Assembly: GCA_011322005.1 (NCBI GenBank) | Contig: DROE01000268.1 | Span: forward strand, 1 to 16,449 | DNA: 16,449 nucleotides | Direction: 5' to 3' | From: Devosia sp. | Lineage (GTDB): Bacteria > Pseudomonadota > Alphaproteobacteria > Rhizobiales > Devosiaceae | Program-made: the position numbers and the translations under genes | Notes under the pieces: model-generated | The model's database searches: none | Seen by the model: only the letters and a program-made list of their open reading frames with translations | What the model was told of the DNA's origin: nothing | Shown here: positions 1-7,200 of the stretch, piece by piece | How the letters are laid out: each line of letters opens with the position of its first letter | Numbering within the stretch: the first letter of the stretch is position 1

Positions 1-254
1 CATTAATCTCATGCAATTCTGTTTGAAAGAAAGTGTTCAGATGAAGCAAATCGTGAGCAAGGGAAGGTTTTCACTTTTTCGAGCAACGATCTGCCATCAG
101 ACGGGCGCTTTATTTCAAACCCTTCGGGCGCTGTTGATTTTGCCCTTGAATGCGTTGCAAACACTTGAAAACCACCTGGTTTCCTGCGTGTTCGCGCCTG
201 TCCATGAAACAAAATCAACTGGCGCAGAATGGGTGAAATTAATGGGTCCTGACC
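1..254. other. Intergenic stretch, no supported gene
   Basis: No convincing gene is visible on either strand. A plus-strand frame stays open from the window edge to about 322, but it runs antisense into the end of the neighbouring gene and its translation has no recognisable motif. A 69-codon minus-strand frame (9-218) is equally unconvincing. Two short inverted features are present: a 10-bp inverted repeat (gttgattttg at 133-142 and its complement at 210-219, too far apart to be a simple hairpin) and a 12-bp near-palindrome at 244-255. No tRNA or promoter consensus was recognised. Confidence 0.5.
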
Positions 255-255
255 C
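244..255. repeat. Near-palindrome gggtcctgaccc
   Basis: Five-base arms gggtc and gaccc flank a two-base centre, just past the stop codon of the minus-strand secreted-protein gene (the last base overlaps that stop). It could be a short intergenic repeat or a protein-binding site. Nothing T-rich follows that would make it an intrinsic terminator. Confidence 0.35.
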
Positions 256-1253
256 TAATACACGGTGGTCAACACTTCTATTTCCCTGGGCGCGCCGGGC
301 TGGACCTGAAAGTCTCGGTTGAACACTCTCTCACCCGACTGGGCGATAACCGTATAGTCGCCTTCGGCCAGAACCACCACCGGAAATGCTCCCAGAGCGG
401 TGAATAGCGTGTCGCCCGCCTGATTGGTAACGGTCCAGTCAACGTCGGCAATCGCCTCGCCACCGGAGACCGAAGCAAGCTTGAAGGTAATTTGGGCTGC
501 CCTGTGAAACAGGGTTGCCTCGGTGACCTGACTGGGTTCGACTCTGAGATCAGCCCGTACGGTTGCGTTAACATTGCCCCATTTGGAGACCACACTATAG
601 GTGCCGGCATTGAGGTGAATCATTGCGTTTTCTTCCACATCAAGTGCAACGGGCACGCGCCCCTCGTCCAGCCCGGCGGTGAATATGTCAAAGCGCAGTT
701 GTGACGAAGGGATTGCAATATCACCCGTGATTGCACTTTTCAGGCGCAGCGCACCAGCCTGCAGTGCCACCGTCTTCATGTTTGGGCCGCGTTCGACGGT
801 GAGGGGGTCGCTGGCTTGAGAGCGGCCGTAGGCCACATGCACCAGATATTCCCCCAGCGGCAGGGAGAGGGAGGCAACCGCGTCCTCGGATTTGTAAATC
901 AGGGCCAGTTGCCCGGTTTCATCGGTTCTTGTATCAAACACGCGCCACACCAGCCCTTCGGGGATGATGGGGCCGTTTTCGACGATGCTGGCTGACAACG
1001 TAACAGAGTATTCCGCCCCGGTGATGGCCGGAGAAACCGCTTCGATTGCCTGACTGATGCGCGCCGCCTGCTCAGGGTCGACCTCCATCATTGGCCCGCC
1101 CATGCCGGTATTCGAGCCCTCCATGCCGGTGTCGGGGGCAGTGTCACCGGGGCGGATGATGCGCGGCTCGGGAATTGGAGGCCTTTGCTGCGCGACTGCA
1201 GGCGAAGAAGAAACCAGGGTCAGAAAAACAAGCAGAACAACTTTCCAGCGCAT
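255..1253 (-). CDS. Secreted protein with three tandem beta-sandwich-like repeats, function unknown
   Basis: A 332-residue protein that I do not recognise as a named family. The N-terminus is a good Sec signal peptide (basic MRWK, hydrophobic core, cleavage after AVA near residue 21), so it is probably periplasmic or exported. A low-complexity Pro/Gly/Met linker follows (about 24-60). The rest contains three repeats that each end in a similar strand-turn-strand pattern: LPLGEYLV (about 132), LNAGTYSV (about 214) and LAEGDYTV (about 295), each followed by a Gly and a charged strand. This suggests three small immunoglobulin- or transthyretin-like domains. No catalytic motif is visible. I chose the ATG at 1251-1253 because the signal peptide begins there; a GTG six codons upstream (1271) is the alternative, and neither has a clear ribosome site. 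The gene is divergent from the nitroreductase. Confidence 0.75.
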   Translation of the reverse strand: MRWKVVLLVFLTLVSSSPAVAQQRPPIPEPRIIRPGDTAPDTGMEGSNTGMGGPMMEVDPEQAARISQAIEAVSPAITGAEYSVTLSASIVENGPIIPEGLVWRVFDTRTDETGQLALIYKSEDAVASLSLPLGEYLVHVAYGRSQASDPLTVERGPNMKTVALQAGALRLKSAITGDIAIPSSQLRFDIFTAGLDEGRVPVALDVEENAMIHLNAGTYSVVSKWGNVNATVRADLRVEPSQVTEATLFHRAAQITFKLASVSGGEAIADVDWTVTNQAGDTLFTALGAFPVVVLAEGDYTVIAQSGERVFNRDFQVQPGAPREIEVLTTVY

Positions 1254-1405
1254 CTTCAGAATTGTTCTCACTTTGGTCGACGGAATCAGCGCTCGTGTCT
1301 ATAGCATGGTTTGAAGACAAGCATTTATGGCCGGATTGCGGAAAAGTTGTGGCGCAAAAGCAATGCTCCATCTTATCATCCGGCTTGAGAAAAAGGAGTA
1401 ATTTC

Positions 1406-1984
1406 ATGGCTGAAAACAAAGAGGTTCTGGACTATCTGGCAACCCGCCGGTCGACCCCGGTTGACTTTCTTGGCGCGCCCGGTCCCACCGAAGGGCAGTT
1501 GGCCGAAATTCTCAAACTCGGGGTCAGGGTGCCCGATCACGCAAAACTCAACCCCTGGCGTTTGGTCATCTACCAGGGCGACGCCCGCGCGGCGGTGGGC
1601 GAGAAACTGGCGCAGATTGCCAGGGTCAACAATCCGCAAATTGACGAAAAAGAACTGGAAACAGAGCGCAACCGGTTCTTGCCCGCGCCTTTGACCATCG
1701 GAGTTCTGAGCTCTCCGGTGGAGCACTTCAAGGTGCCCGAATTCGAACAACTGCTTTCCTCCGCAGGGGTGGCCCTTAACCTTTTGCATGCCGCCAACGC
1801 CGCCGGGTTTGCCGCCCACTGGGTCACGCGCTGGTTTGCTTACGACAAGGCCGCCGCCTCCATGCTTGGCGCGAAACCGGGGGAGCGCTTTGTTGCGTTC
1901 GTTCACATCGGAACCCCGACGAGGCGGCTGGAGGACAAGCCGACACCCGACATGAAAAAAATTGTCACCCGATGGGCTGGTTAA
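1406..1984 (+). CDS. Nitroreductase family protein (YdjA-like)
   Basis: A 192-residue, FMN-dependent nitroreductase-fold oxidoreductase, probably cytoplasmic, using NAD(P)H to reduce an unidentified acceptor. The N-terminal RRST (14-17) matches the conserved Arg pair that contacts FMN phosphate in this family. VPDHAKLNPWR (42-52) matches the YdjA/RutE subfamily signature, and the length is close to the roughly 183-residue E. coli YdjA. The C-terminal HIGTPTRR segment is also family-typical. The start is the ATG at 1406, because aaggag at 1393-1398 lies 7 bases before it; the same frame is open further upstream, but that part overlaps the promoter region shared with the divergent secreted-protein gene. 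Physiological substrate unknown. Confidence 0.9.
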   Translation: MAENKEVLDYLATRRSTPVDFLGAPGPTEGQLAEILKLGVRVPDHAKLNPWRLVIYQGDARAAVGEKLAQIARVNNPQIDEKELETERNRFLPAPLTIGVLSSPVEHFKVPEFEQLLSSAGVALNLLHAANAAGFAAHWVTRWFAYDKAAASMLGAKPGERFVAFVHIGTPTRRLEDKPTPDMKKIVTRWAG

Positions 1985-2043
1985 TCAGACCTTAACCCTA
2001 TTGAGGTTTTGTTAACCATAGTTCCCCTCGCTGCCGGTTGGTC

Positions 2044-2871
2044 ATGAGCATTGAATCTATCCATGTCCCGCAAGCTCTCATCCAGGTCTTGAACCGGGCC
2101 GGGGACAAGAGTGATGTGGATTTTGATTATCTTGTGCAAACCGCCATGCGCGAAAGCTCCCTCAATCCCAGTGCCAAGGCCCGGACGTCCAGCGCGGTGG
2201 GGCTGTTTCAGTTTCTTGAAGGCACCTGGCTTGAGGTCATGAAACAGGAGGGAGGCCGGCTCGGCTATTCCAACTATGTGCAGGCGATAGAGAGGAATGC
2301 CCAAGGCAGATATGTCGTTCGGGACAGTGAGTTACGCCAGGAAATTCTGGCATTGCGTGAAGACCCGCAAGTTTCCGCCGACCTGGCCGCAGCCTTCACC
2401 CGACGCAACGGGGAATATCTGGAAAACAGGTTTGGCCGCCGCCCAAGCCCCGGCGAACTCTACATTGCCCATTTTCTGGGAGCGCGTGGGGCCGAGCGCA
2501 TGTTCAACGCCGGTCTGGAGAACCCTGATCAGATTGCCGCCAGCCTTTTCCCCCGCCAGGCCGGCGTCAACCGGGCGATATTCTATGATTCGCAAGGTGC
2601 GCGTACCATCCGCGAAGTTTATCAGGCGTTGGTTGCCAAGCACGGCCAGACCTCACCCGTGGTGCAAGCGGTTGCACAAGGTGCTGACGGTGTCCAACAG
2701 ACACAGGCCAACTCCGCGCCGCAACCCAGATTTGGCCCCCCCGTTTTGGCGGTGCAGGCAGACATGTCCTTTACCAATATATACCGGAGCACCGCCACGC
2801 GACAAACCACTCCGTACTCGGTGGTGGTTGACCCCGGAGCCGCATTTTTCGCGCAGCTCTATGGAAAATAG
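2044..2871 (+). CDS. Lytic transglycosylase (SLT) domain protein without signal peptide
   Basis: A 275-residue protein with an SLT-type lysozyme fold. The catalytic Glu is expected at residue 37 within RESSLNPSAKA (36-46), followed by the family's GLFQF (53-57) and TWL (61-63); a later YIAHFLGARGA segment (about 139-149) matches the distal active-site helix. Such enzymes cleave peptidoglycan between MurNAc and GlcNAc with formation of the 1,6-anhydro end. No signal peptide or membrane segment is seen at the N-terminus (MSIESIHVPQALIQ), so the export route is unclear. The C-terminal third is Gln/Ala/Pro-rich linker ending in a short conserved-looking AAFFAQLYGK tail. The ATG at 2044 was preferred over a TTG at 2038; the ribosome site is weak. 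It stands 59 bases after the nitroreductase and may or may not share its transcript. Confidence 0.85.
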   Translation: MSIESIHVPQALIQVLNRAGDKSDVDFDYLVQTAMRESSLNPSAKARTSSAVGLFQFLEGTWLEVMKQEGGRLGYSNYVQAIERNAQGRYVVRDSELRQEILALREDPQVSADLAAAFTRRNGEYLENRFGRRPSPGELYIAHFLGARGAERMFNAGLENPDQIAASLFPRQAGVNRAIFYDSQGARTIREVYQALVAKHGQTSPVVQAVAQGADGVQQTQANSAPQPRFGPPVLAVQADMSFTNIYRSTATRQTTPYSVVVDPGAAFFAQLYGK

Positions 2872-2947
2872 CGGGCCTGATTTATGGTGAACCAATCCTT
2901 AAGCCTTCTCAACTAGCCTGACGGCGATAGTCGTTCTTTGGTCCGTT

Positions 2948-2952
2948 GGAGG
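2948..2952 (+). promoter_or_regulatory. Ribosome binding site deciding a TTG start
   Basis: The sequence ggagg sits 6 bases before the TTG at 2959, ideal spacing, and inside the longer frame that could otherwise start at TTG 2938. It argues for translation of the DUF2336 gene from 2959. Confidence 0.6.
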
Positions 2953-2958
2953 CCCGGT

Positions 2959-4185
2959 TTGGTCGCATATCAGCATTTCATTTCCCTTTCGCGTTCACCT
3001 GACAGTGCTCAGCGCTGTCAGGCTGCCCACATGGTTTCGGCCGCTTATGCCAAACATGATGGTCCTGCTGACGAGCGGGCAGCGCTTTATGCCGCGGTGC
3101 TGGGGTTTATGGATGATACTTCTGTCAAGGTGCGCGCCTCGCTGGCCTATGGTCTGCTGCATGCTGAAACCGCGCCACACCTCGTCATGGTGTCGCTGGC
3201 CAACGACGCACCGATAATAGCCCGCGCCGTGGTGCAATATTCACCGGTGCTTCTGGATGTGGACCTGCTTGCGGTGGCGAAAACCTCGGGAGTTGAAGTT
3301 CGTGAGGCCATAGCCAACCGAAAACAACTCTCAGCAAAGCTCATACGGGCGCTGGTGTCGTTTGGACATTGCCAGATCACGTTGTCACTTCTTGAGCGTG
3401 GCGATATACGCATTCCCACCGATGTTCTGGAACGCTTGACGGCGAGGGAGGGGAAAAACGCCCGTTTTCGCGGCAGGCTGCTGCGCCGCCCCGAGTTGCC
3501 CGCCTTGTGTCGGCTTGCTCTTGTCAAGCAGGTGTCACAGGCTCTGGGCAATTCACGGTTGGTCAAGGGTGCGGTTTCGCCGGCAAGGCTGAGGCGCCTC
3601 ATGGGGGATGCTCTGGATAACTCCACAACGCTGCTGGGCGAGTTGGAGGTGCAGGAACGCCGAAGCGATTTTACCCTGGGCCTCCATGCTGCCGACCGGC
3701 TTAACACCCGCCTGCTGTTGCACGCCCTGGTCAATGGCCGGGTGCTGTTTTTTGCTGATTGCCTCGCGCTGCTGGCTGAGGTGCCGCACAACAAGGTGTT
3801 TGCCCTGCTCGGACAGGGGTCGCGCGTGGGGCTCAACGCTCTACTGAGTCAATGCGGCATGGCGCCGGCCCTGCGCAATTTGGTTGCACGCCTGGTGATT
3901 TTTGCGCGAACCGCCGATTTGAGTGATGATATCTCCGCCAAACACTTTATCGTTACAGCGCTCACCCGGGAGCTTGTTGTTGAGCACGATGGGAAGATAC
4001 CCGATGAACTGGAGCAGGCGTTTACCTATCTGAATGAGCAGAATGTGAAGCTGGCGCGCGAGGCAGCGCAGGGGGTGATGCCCGCGTTTTCCGAACAAAG
4101 CGACAAGAGCCTGCAACTGCCTGAGGCAACGCGCATCGAATCCCCGGATTCTGCGCCCCGATTGTTGGCGCTTTCCGCAGCGTGA
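2959..4185 (+). CDS. DUF2336 family protein
   Basis: A 408-residue protein that resembles the DUF2336 family, which is largely restricted to alphaproteobacteria and has no established biochemical function. It is rich in Leu/Ala/Arg alpha-helices arranged in short repeating units (for example DDTSVKVRASLAYGLL, then ANDAPIIARAVVQYSPVL about 38 residues later, then AKTSGVEVREAIANR), resembling HEAT-type helical repeats. There is no signal peptide or membrane segment, so it should be cytosolic. Initiation at TTG 2959 is inferred from the ggagg at 2948-2952; the longer form from TTG 2938 would add seven residues. No ATG is available until well inside the helical region. Its 3' end lies 11 bases from the 3' end of the oppositely oriented Hpt gene, so the two transcripts may overlap. 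Confidence 0.8.
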   Translation: MVAYQHFISLSRSPDSAQRCQAAHMVSAAYAKHDGPADERAALYAAVLGFMDDTSVKVRASLAYGLLHAETAPHLVMVSLANDAPIIARAVVQYSPVLLDVDLLAVAKTSGVEVREAIANRKQLSAKLIRALVSFGHCQITLSLLERGDIRIPTDVLERLTAREGKNARFRGRLLRRPELPALCRLALVKQVSQALGNSRLVKGAVSPARLRRLMGDALDNSTTLLGELEVQERRSDFTLGLHAADRLNTRLLLHALVNGRVLFFADCLALLAEVPHNKVFALLGQGSRVGLNALLSQCGMAPALRNLVARLVIFARTADLSDDISAKHFIVTALTRELVVEHDGKIPDELEQAFTYLNEQNVKLAREAAQGVMPAFSEQSDKSLQLPEATRIESPDSAPRLLALSAA

Positions 4186-4196
4186 TCCCCGCGCAC

Positions 4197-4727
4197 TCAA
4201 GTTCGGCTTGATGATGACAACGCGCATTTCGCGTTCATTTCATTCAGAGTTGCAATCAGATCCGCAACCGTCTTGTCGTTCTCCGAAACTTTTCCTTTCA
4301 GCGCCGAACATATTGCGCTGACCACCAGATCAAAGGTGGATTGCACGATGCGGTGACCCGTGCATCTCTCCATGGCAGCGGCCATGGGGGCGGCGAGCGC
4401 GCCAGCAGCAACAGAACCCAGCAAGGGTGCGTTACCCTTGATTTCGTGCACCAGTGATTTGAGTTTCTCATAAGTATCCGGGTCGTCGGGATTATCTTTG
4501 AAGGCCCCGTGGGCGGCGCGCAGGGCGGACTCCTGTTCTTCCAGAAGGTGTGAAAACTGCACGGAAACCAGCTTCATCTGAGCTTCGGCGGCGGCGATGG
4601 GGTCGAAGCCCCGCTTGGTGCTCGGACGGGTTTTTGCGCTCAGCTTCTTCCGTGGAATCACATAGACATAGCCCCGTCCGCCGGGTACGACTTTTTCTTC
4701 TGGCGTTTTCAGAGCCGAATTGTTCAT
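4197..4727 (-). CDS. Hpt-domain phosphotransfer protein
   Basis: A 176-residue protein whose centre matches a histidine phosphotransfer (Hpt) helical bundle. The motif HEIKGNA (94-100) gives the phospho-accepting His94 with the usual HxxKG context, preceded by a helix around KLKSLV and followed by the LGSVAAGALA helix. Hpt proteins shuttle phosphate between response-regulator receivers in multistep relays. The first 45 residues are basic and unlike a normal Hpt (GGRGYVYVIPRKKL), and could be a disordered targeting or binding tail. No kinase or receiver domain lies in the window, so its partners are unknown. The gene is 64 bases downstream of nadK in the same orientation and converges with the DUF2336 gene. 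The start at ATG 4727 lacks a clear ribosome site. Confidence 0.8.
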   Translation of the reverse strand: MNNSALKTPEEKVVPGGRGYVYVIPRKKLSAKTRPSTKRGFDPIAAAEAQMKLVSVQFSHLLEEQESALRAAHGAFKDNPDDPDTYEKLKSLVHEIKGNAPLLGSVAAGALAAPMAAAMERCTGHRIVQSTFDLVVSAICSALKGKVSENDKTVADLIATLNEMNAKCALSSSSRT

Positions 4728-4770
4728 GCGCTGATTATGTGAATCTGATGGGAGTGCGGCAAGCGTAATT

Positions 4771-4782
4771 GGACCTAGGTCC
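4771..4782. repeat. Perfect 12-bp palindrome between nadK and the Hpt gene
   Basis: ggacctaggtcc is self-complementary over 12 bases. An alternative pairing joins gtgcgg (4754-4759) with ccgcac (4781-4786) around a 21-base loop. Either could act as an operator or a weak RNA structure in the nadK-Hpt intergenic region; there is no T-tract for an intrinsic terminator on either strand. Confidence 0.4.
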
Positions 4783-4791
4783 GCACGCGTA

Positions 4792-5553
4792 TCAAAACTT
4801 AAACTGTTCGTTCAGCACACGCTCCTCCAGAGAGTGGCCGGGGTCGAACAACAGCGTGACGGCAACTGAGCGTTCTTCATGTACTTGAACCTCGACAACT
4901 TCTTGAAACTGTGTGCTGTCAGCAACCACCGACACCGGGCGTTTTTCGGGCTCCAGAATTTTGAAGGCTACTTTGGCCCGGTTGGACAAAATGGCGCCCC
5001 GCCAGCGTCGCGGGCGAAAAGGAGATATAGGGGTAAGCGCCAGCAACGGGGCGTCGATGGGAAGTATCGGGCCATATGCTGAAAGATTATAGGCGGTCGA
5101 CCCCGCCGGAGTTGACAGCAATACACCGTCGCAAACCAACTCGTCGATGCGCGACCTGCCATCCACCAGTATTTCTATTTTTGCCGCTTGAAACGACGAG
5201 CGAAAAAGCGAGACTTCATTGAGCGCCAACGCGTTGTGGGAGCCTCCGGTGCTATCCGTCGCCGTCATGGACAGTGGATGGATTCTTGTCGGTTTTGCCC
5301 TGGCAAGGCGCTCGGGCAGGCCATCAGCCTCAAAACTGTTCATCAAAAATCCGACCGAGCCGAAATTCATGCCATAAACCGGTGTTTTCCGGTCCATTAC
5401 TCTGTGTAGCGTTTGCAGCATCATGCCGTCTCCGCCCAGCACGACTGCGACTTCAGCTTCCTCCAGCCCGACATCTCCGTATCGCGCGCGCATCAGCTGA
5501 GCCGCCTTGTCGGCTTCTGCCGTTCCGCTGGAAACAAAACTAGTTTTAAGCAT
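4792..5553 (-). CDS. nadK: NAD kinase
   Basis: A 253-residue ATP-NAD kinase that phosphorylates the 2' hydroxyl of NAD+ to make NADP+; cytoplasmic and normally essential. The GGDG motif (40-43) carries the catalytic Asp42. MNFGSVGFLMN (62-72), LNEVSLFR (111-118) and the DG...TPAGSTAYNLSAYGP block (142-162) supply the NAD-binding and substrate-binding segments. The wording of these motifs and the SPFRPRRWRG stretch are characteristic of alphaproteobacterial enzymes, and the length is normal for them. ATG at 5551-5553 is the only reasonable start, although its ribosome site is weak. Downstream in the same orientation lies the Hpt gene; upstream, divergently, tRNA-Thr. Confidence 0.97.
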   Translation of the reverse strand: MLKTSFVSSGTAEADKAAQLMRARYGDVGLEEAEVAVVLGGDGMMLQTLHRVMDRKTPVYGMNFGSVGFLMNSFEADGLPERLARAKPTRIHPLSMTATDSTGGSHNALALNEVSLFRSSFQAAKIEILVDGRSRIDELVCDGVLLSTPAGSTAYNLSAYGPILPIDAPLLALTPISPFRPRRWRGAILSNRAKVAFKILEPEKRPVSVVADSTQFQEVVEVQVHEERSVAVTLLFDPGHSLEERVLNEQFKF

Positions 5554-5732
5554 CTATGTGTGTCCGCGCGATTTCTTTCGCAGGCAATGGTGCGTTTGCT
5601 GTCAGGTCTCTATGGGCTAACACGGCTTTTTCCCGCAATCCAGAGACAGCTGAAAATGAAGCCCTCCCTGTTGCCGCCGAGCGCAGGAGCGGCTTGCAAC
5701 TTGCCCGGCATGGTGCTAGCTAGCGGCCCGCC

Positions 5733-5808
<76 letters not shown>

Positions 5809-5954
5809 TTTCTAAATCATCCGCCTGAATATCCCCTAACATGCGAAAATAATAGACAGCTTTCCTCCCACATGTGCGGAACGCCTGACCGCTCCACACA
5901 CAGCGCCGCCAATTTTACCTTTTGCTCCATCCAGGACAGCTTCTGCTGACTATC

Positions 5955-6131
5955 CTAGCTGGGCTTCATGCGGGTCAGAAAATCAAATGCCGGCCCCATG
6001 AATTCCTTGTTACGCTCCGGATCAAACTTACGGACGTGAATAACCGCGCTAATCACGCTTTCAATCTCACAGTTGGATATCTTTTGCGTCGTTGGAAGCC
6101 ATTCACACAGAAAATATTGATCCCCAGCAAT
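5955..6131 (-). pseudogene. Possible 3' remnant of an unidentified gene
   Basis: A minus-strand frame of 58 codons runs from just after an in-frame TAG (6132-6134) to a TAG at 5955-5957. It has no start codon near its beginning. The translation reads like the C-terminal end of a real protein: an acidic helix (EIESVISAVIHVRKF) followed by DPERNKEFMGPAFDFLTRMKPS, with amphipathic helix patterning. A different minus-strand frame just upstream (6053-6235) is hydrophobic and could be the frameshifted preceding part. I do not recognise the family. It could also be chance. Confidence 0.3.
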
Positions 6132-6218
6132 CTATACCAGTAGGACCAAAAAAGCGGCACTCTGATTAACACCACGTTGAATCCCAAGAAATTGGCGAAA
6201 ACTGCATAGTTCCTGTGG

Positions 6219-6247
6219 TTGACAGCTGGAGACAATCGTCATACCAA
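6219..6247 (+). promoter_or_regulatory. Putative promoter of the sugar operon
   Basis: A perfect ttgaca (6219-6224) is followed after 17 bases by taccaa (6242-6247), a poor -10 match. It lies immediately upstream of the first gene of the plus-strand block; if used, the leader would be only about 10 bases. No clear operator palindrome accompanies it. Confidence 0.25.
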
Positions 6248-6264
6248 AAGTAAAAGGGTTGGGT

Positions 6265-7200
6265 ATGAGCGAGAAACTTTGTGTGCTGGGTTTGGGCCTG
6301 ATGGGCAGCAGGGTTGCGAAGCGCCTGGCAGCCAAACGTCACCATGTTATCGCCTGGAATCGCTCATCCGGCCCGCGCACCAAAGAGATTGCCAGCGTTG
6401 CACGGCTCGCCTCCTCACCCAACGAAGCTGTGCGGGAAGCATCGGTAGTGCTGCTTTTGTTGCATGATGCCAAGGCTGTTGACGACGTGCTGTTTTGCCG
6501 AGGCGTCGTTGACAGCATCAATCCCGGAGCCTTGATTGTGGATATGGGGACGAACACGCCTGAGACGGCGCACGATGTAGCCCGGCTGCTCCCCAAATCC
6601 GTGCGTTTTGCGGATGCGCCGGTTTCCGGGGGAACAAAGGGAGCCGAGTCGGGCGGTCTGTCGATTTTTCTTGGTGCGCAGAAAGAAGATGTTGCCCTTG
6701 CCTCCGAGGCACTCGGCGACCTGGGAACTGTTACTCATATGGGTACAGTTGGCATGGGTCAGGCGGCAAAACTGGCCAACCAGATTATTGTCGCCTGCGC
6801 AATAGCGGGGTTGGCGGAGGGGTTTGCCTTTGCCGGGGAACTGGGTGTGAATGCCGACACACTCCGGCGCGCCATGGCCGGAGGGCTGGCCGACAGTCAG
6901 GTTCTGAAAACCATCGGCAAGAGGATTGTTGATGGGGATTTTTCACCCTCTGGACGCGCTGCGACCCATCTCAAGGATTTGAATTGCGCTTTCACTCAGT
7001 TGAACGGGGCGGGTGCGCTTAAAGCTACCGCTGCCGCTCATCACTACCTTCAGGATATTGTCAGAAACTTTGGTGATTTGGACCATGCGGCGATGTTTCT
7101 GAGCGCGCGCAAAACTCTGGGCGCAAAGGCAGGTGAAAAACTTTCCGGCGCTTCATTGGTGTCAGACAACGTAACCAGCGACGAAGTGATGCGCCTATGA
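6265..7200 (+). CDS. NAD(P)-dependent beta-hydroxyacid dehydrogenase (3-hydroxyisobutyrate / tartronate semialdehyde reductase type)
   Basis: A 311-residue cytosolic oxidoreductase of the 6-phosphogluconate/3-hydroxyisobutyrate dehydrogenase superfamily. Motifs in order: the Rossmann GLGLMG (9-14), the substrate-binding DAPVSGG (117-123), the catalytic Lys169 in GQAAKLANQ (165-173), and HLKDLNCA (235-242) of the C-terminal helical domain. Family members interconvert a beta-hydroxyacid and its semialdehyde or ketone; the specific substrate is not readable. As the first gene of the sugar block, sharing an ATGA overlap with the permease, it probably acts on a catabolic intermediate such as tartronate semialdehyde or a sugar acid. 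ATG 6265 was chosen, with aaaggg at 6253-6258 six bases before it; a TTG at 6259 is the alternative. Confidence 0.85.
   Translation: MSEKLCVLGLGLMGSRVAKRLAAKRHHVIAWNRSSGPRTKEIASVARLASSPNEAVREASVVLLLLHDAKAVDDVLFCRGVVDSINPGALIVDMGTNTPETAHDVARLLPKSVRFADAPVSGGTKGAESGGLSIFLGAQKEDVALASEALGDLGTVTHMGTVGMGQAAKLANQIIVACAIAGLAEGFAFAGELGVNADTLRRAMAGGLADSQVLKTIGKRIVDGDFSPSGRAATHLKDLNCAFTQLNGAGALKATAAAHHYLQDIVRNFGDLDHAAMFLSARKTLGAKAGEKLSGASLVSDNVTSDEVMRL

Larger units (their letters stand above)
5809..6264. other. 456-base region without an intact gene
   Basis: Between tRNA-Thr and the dehydrogenase gene I see no complete coding sequence. It holds a truncated-looking minus-strand open frame (5955-6131) and a putative promoter close to 6219-6247. 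No T-tract terminator follows the tRNA and no direct copy of the tRNA 3' end was found here. Base composition seems somewhat more AT-rich than the flanking genes. Confidence 0.5.

Noticed and set aside
133..219. 10-bp inverted repeat gttgattttg / caaaatcaac
   Set aside because: Arms are 67 bases apart with mismatched flanks and no mobile-element gene between them; likely chance.
1175..1405. N-terminal extension of the nitroreductase frame
   Set aside because: It overlaps the signal-peptide region of the divergent gene and lacks family similarity; a strong ribosome site precedes ATG 1406.
3147..3836. 229-codon minus-strand open frame opposite DUF2336
   Set aside because: Ser/Arg-rich translation without motifs, while the plus strand encodes a recognisable family throughout.
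4197..4211. tcaag-ttcgg-cttga hairpin at the convergent gene ends as a bidirectional terminator
   Set aside because: Five-base stem of low stability, no T-tract on either side, and it lies within the coding end of the Hpt gene.
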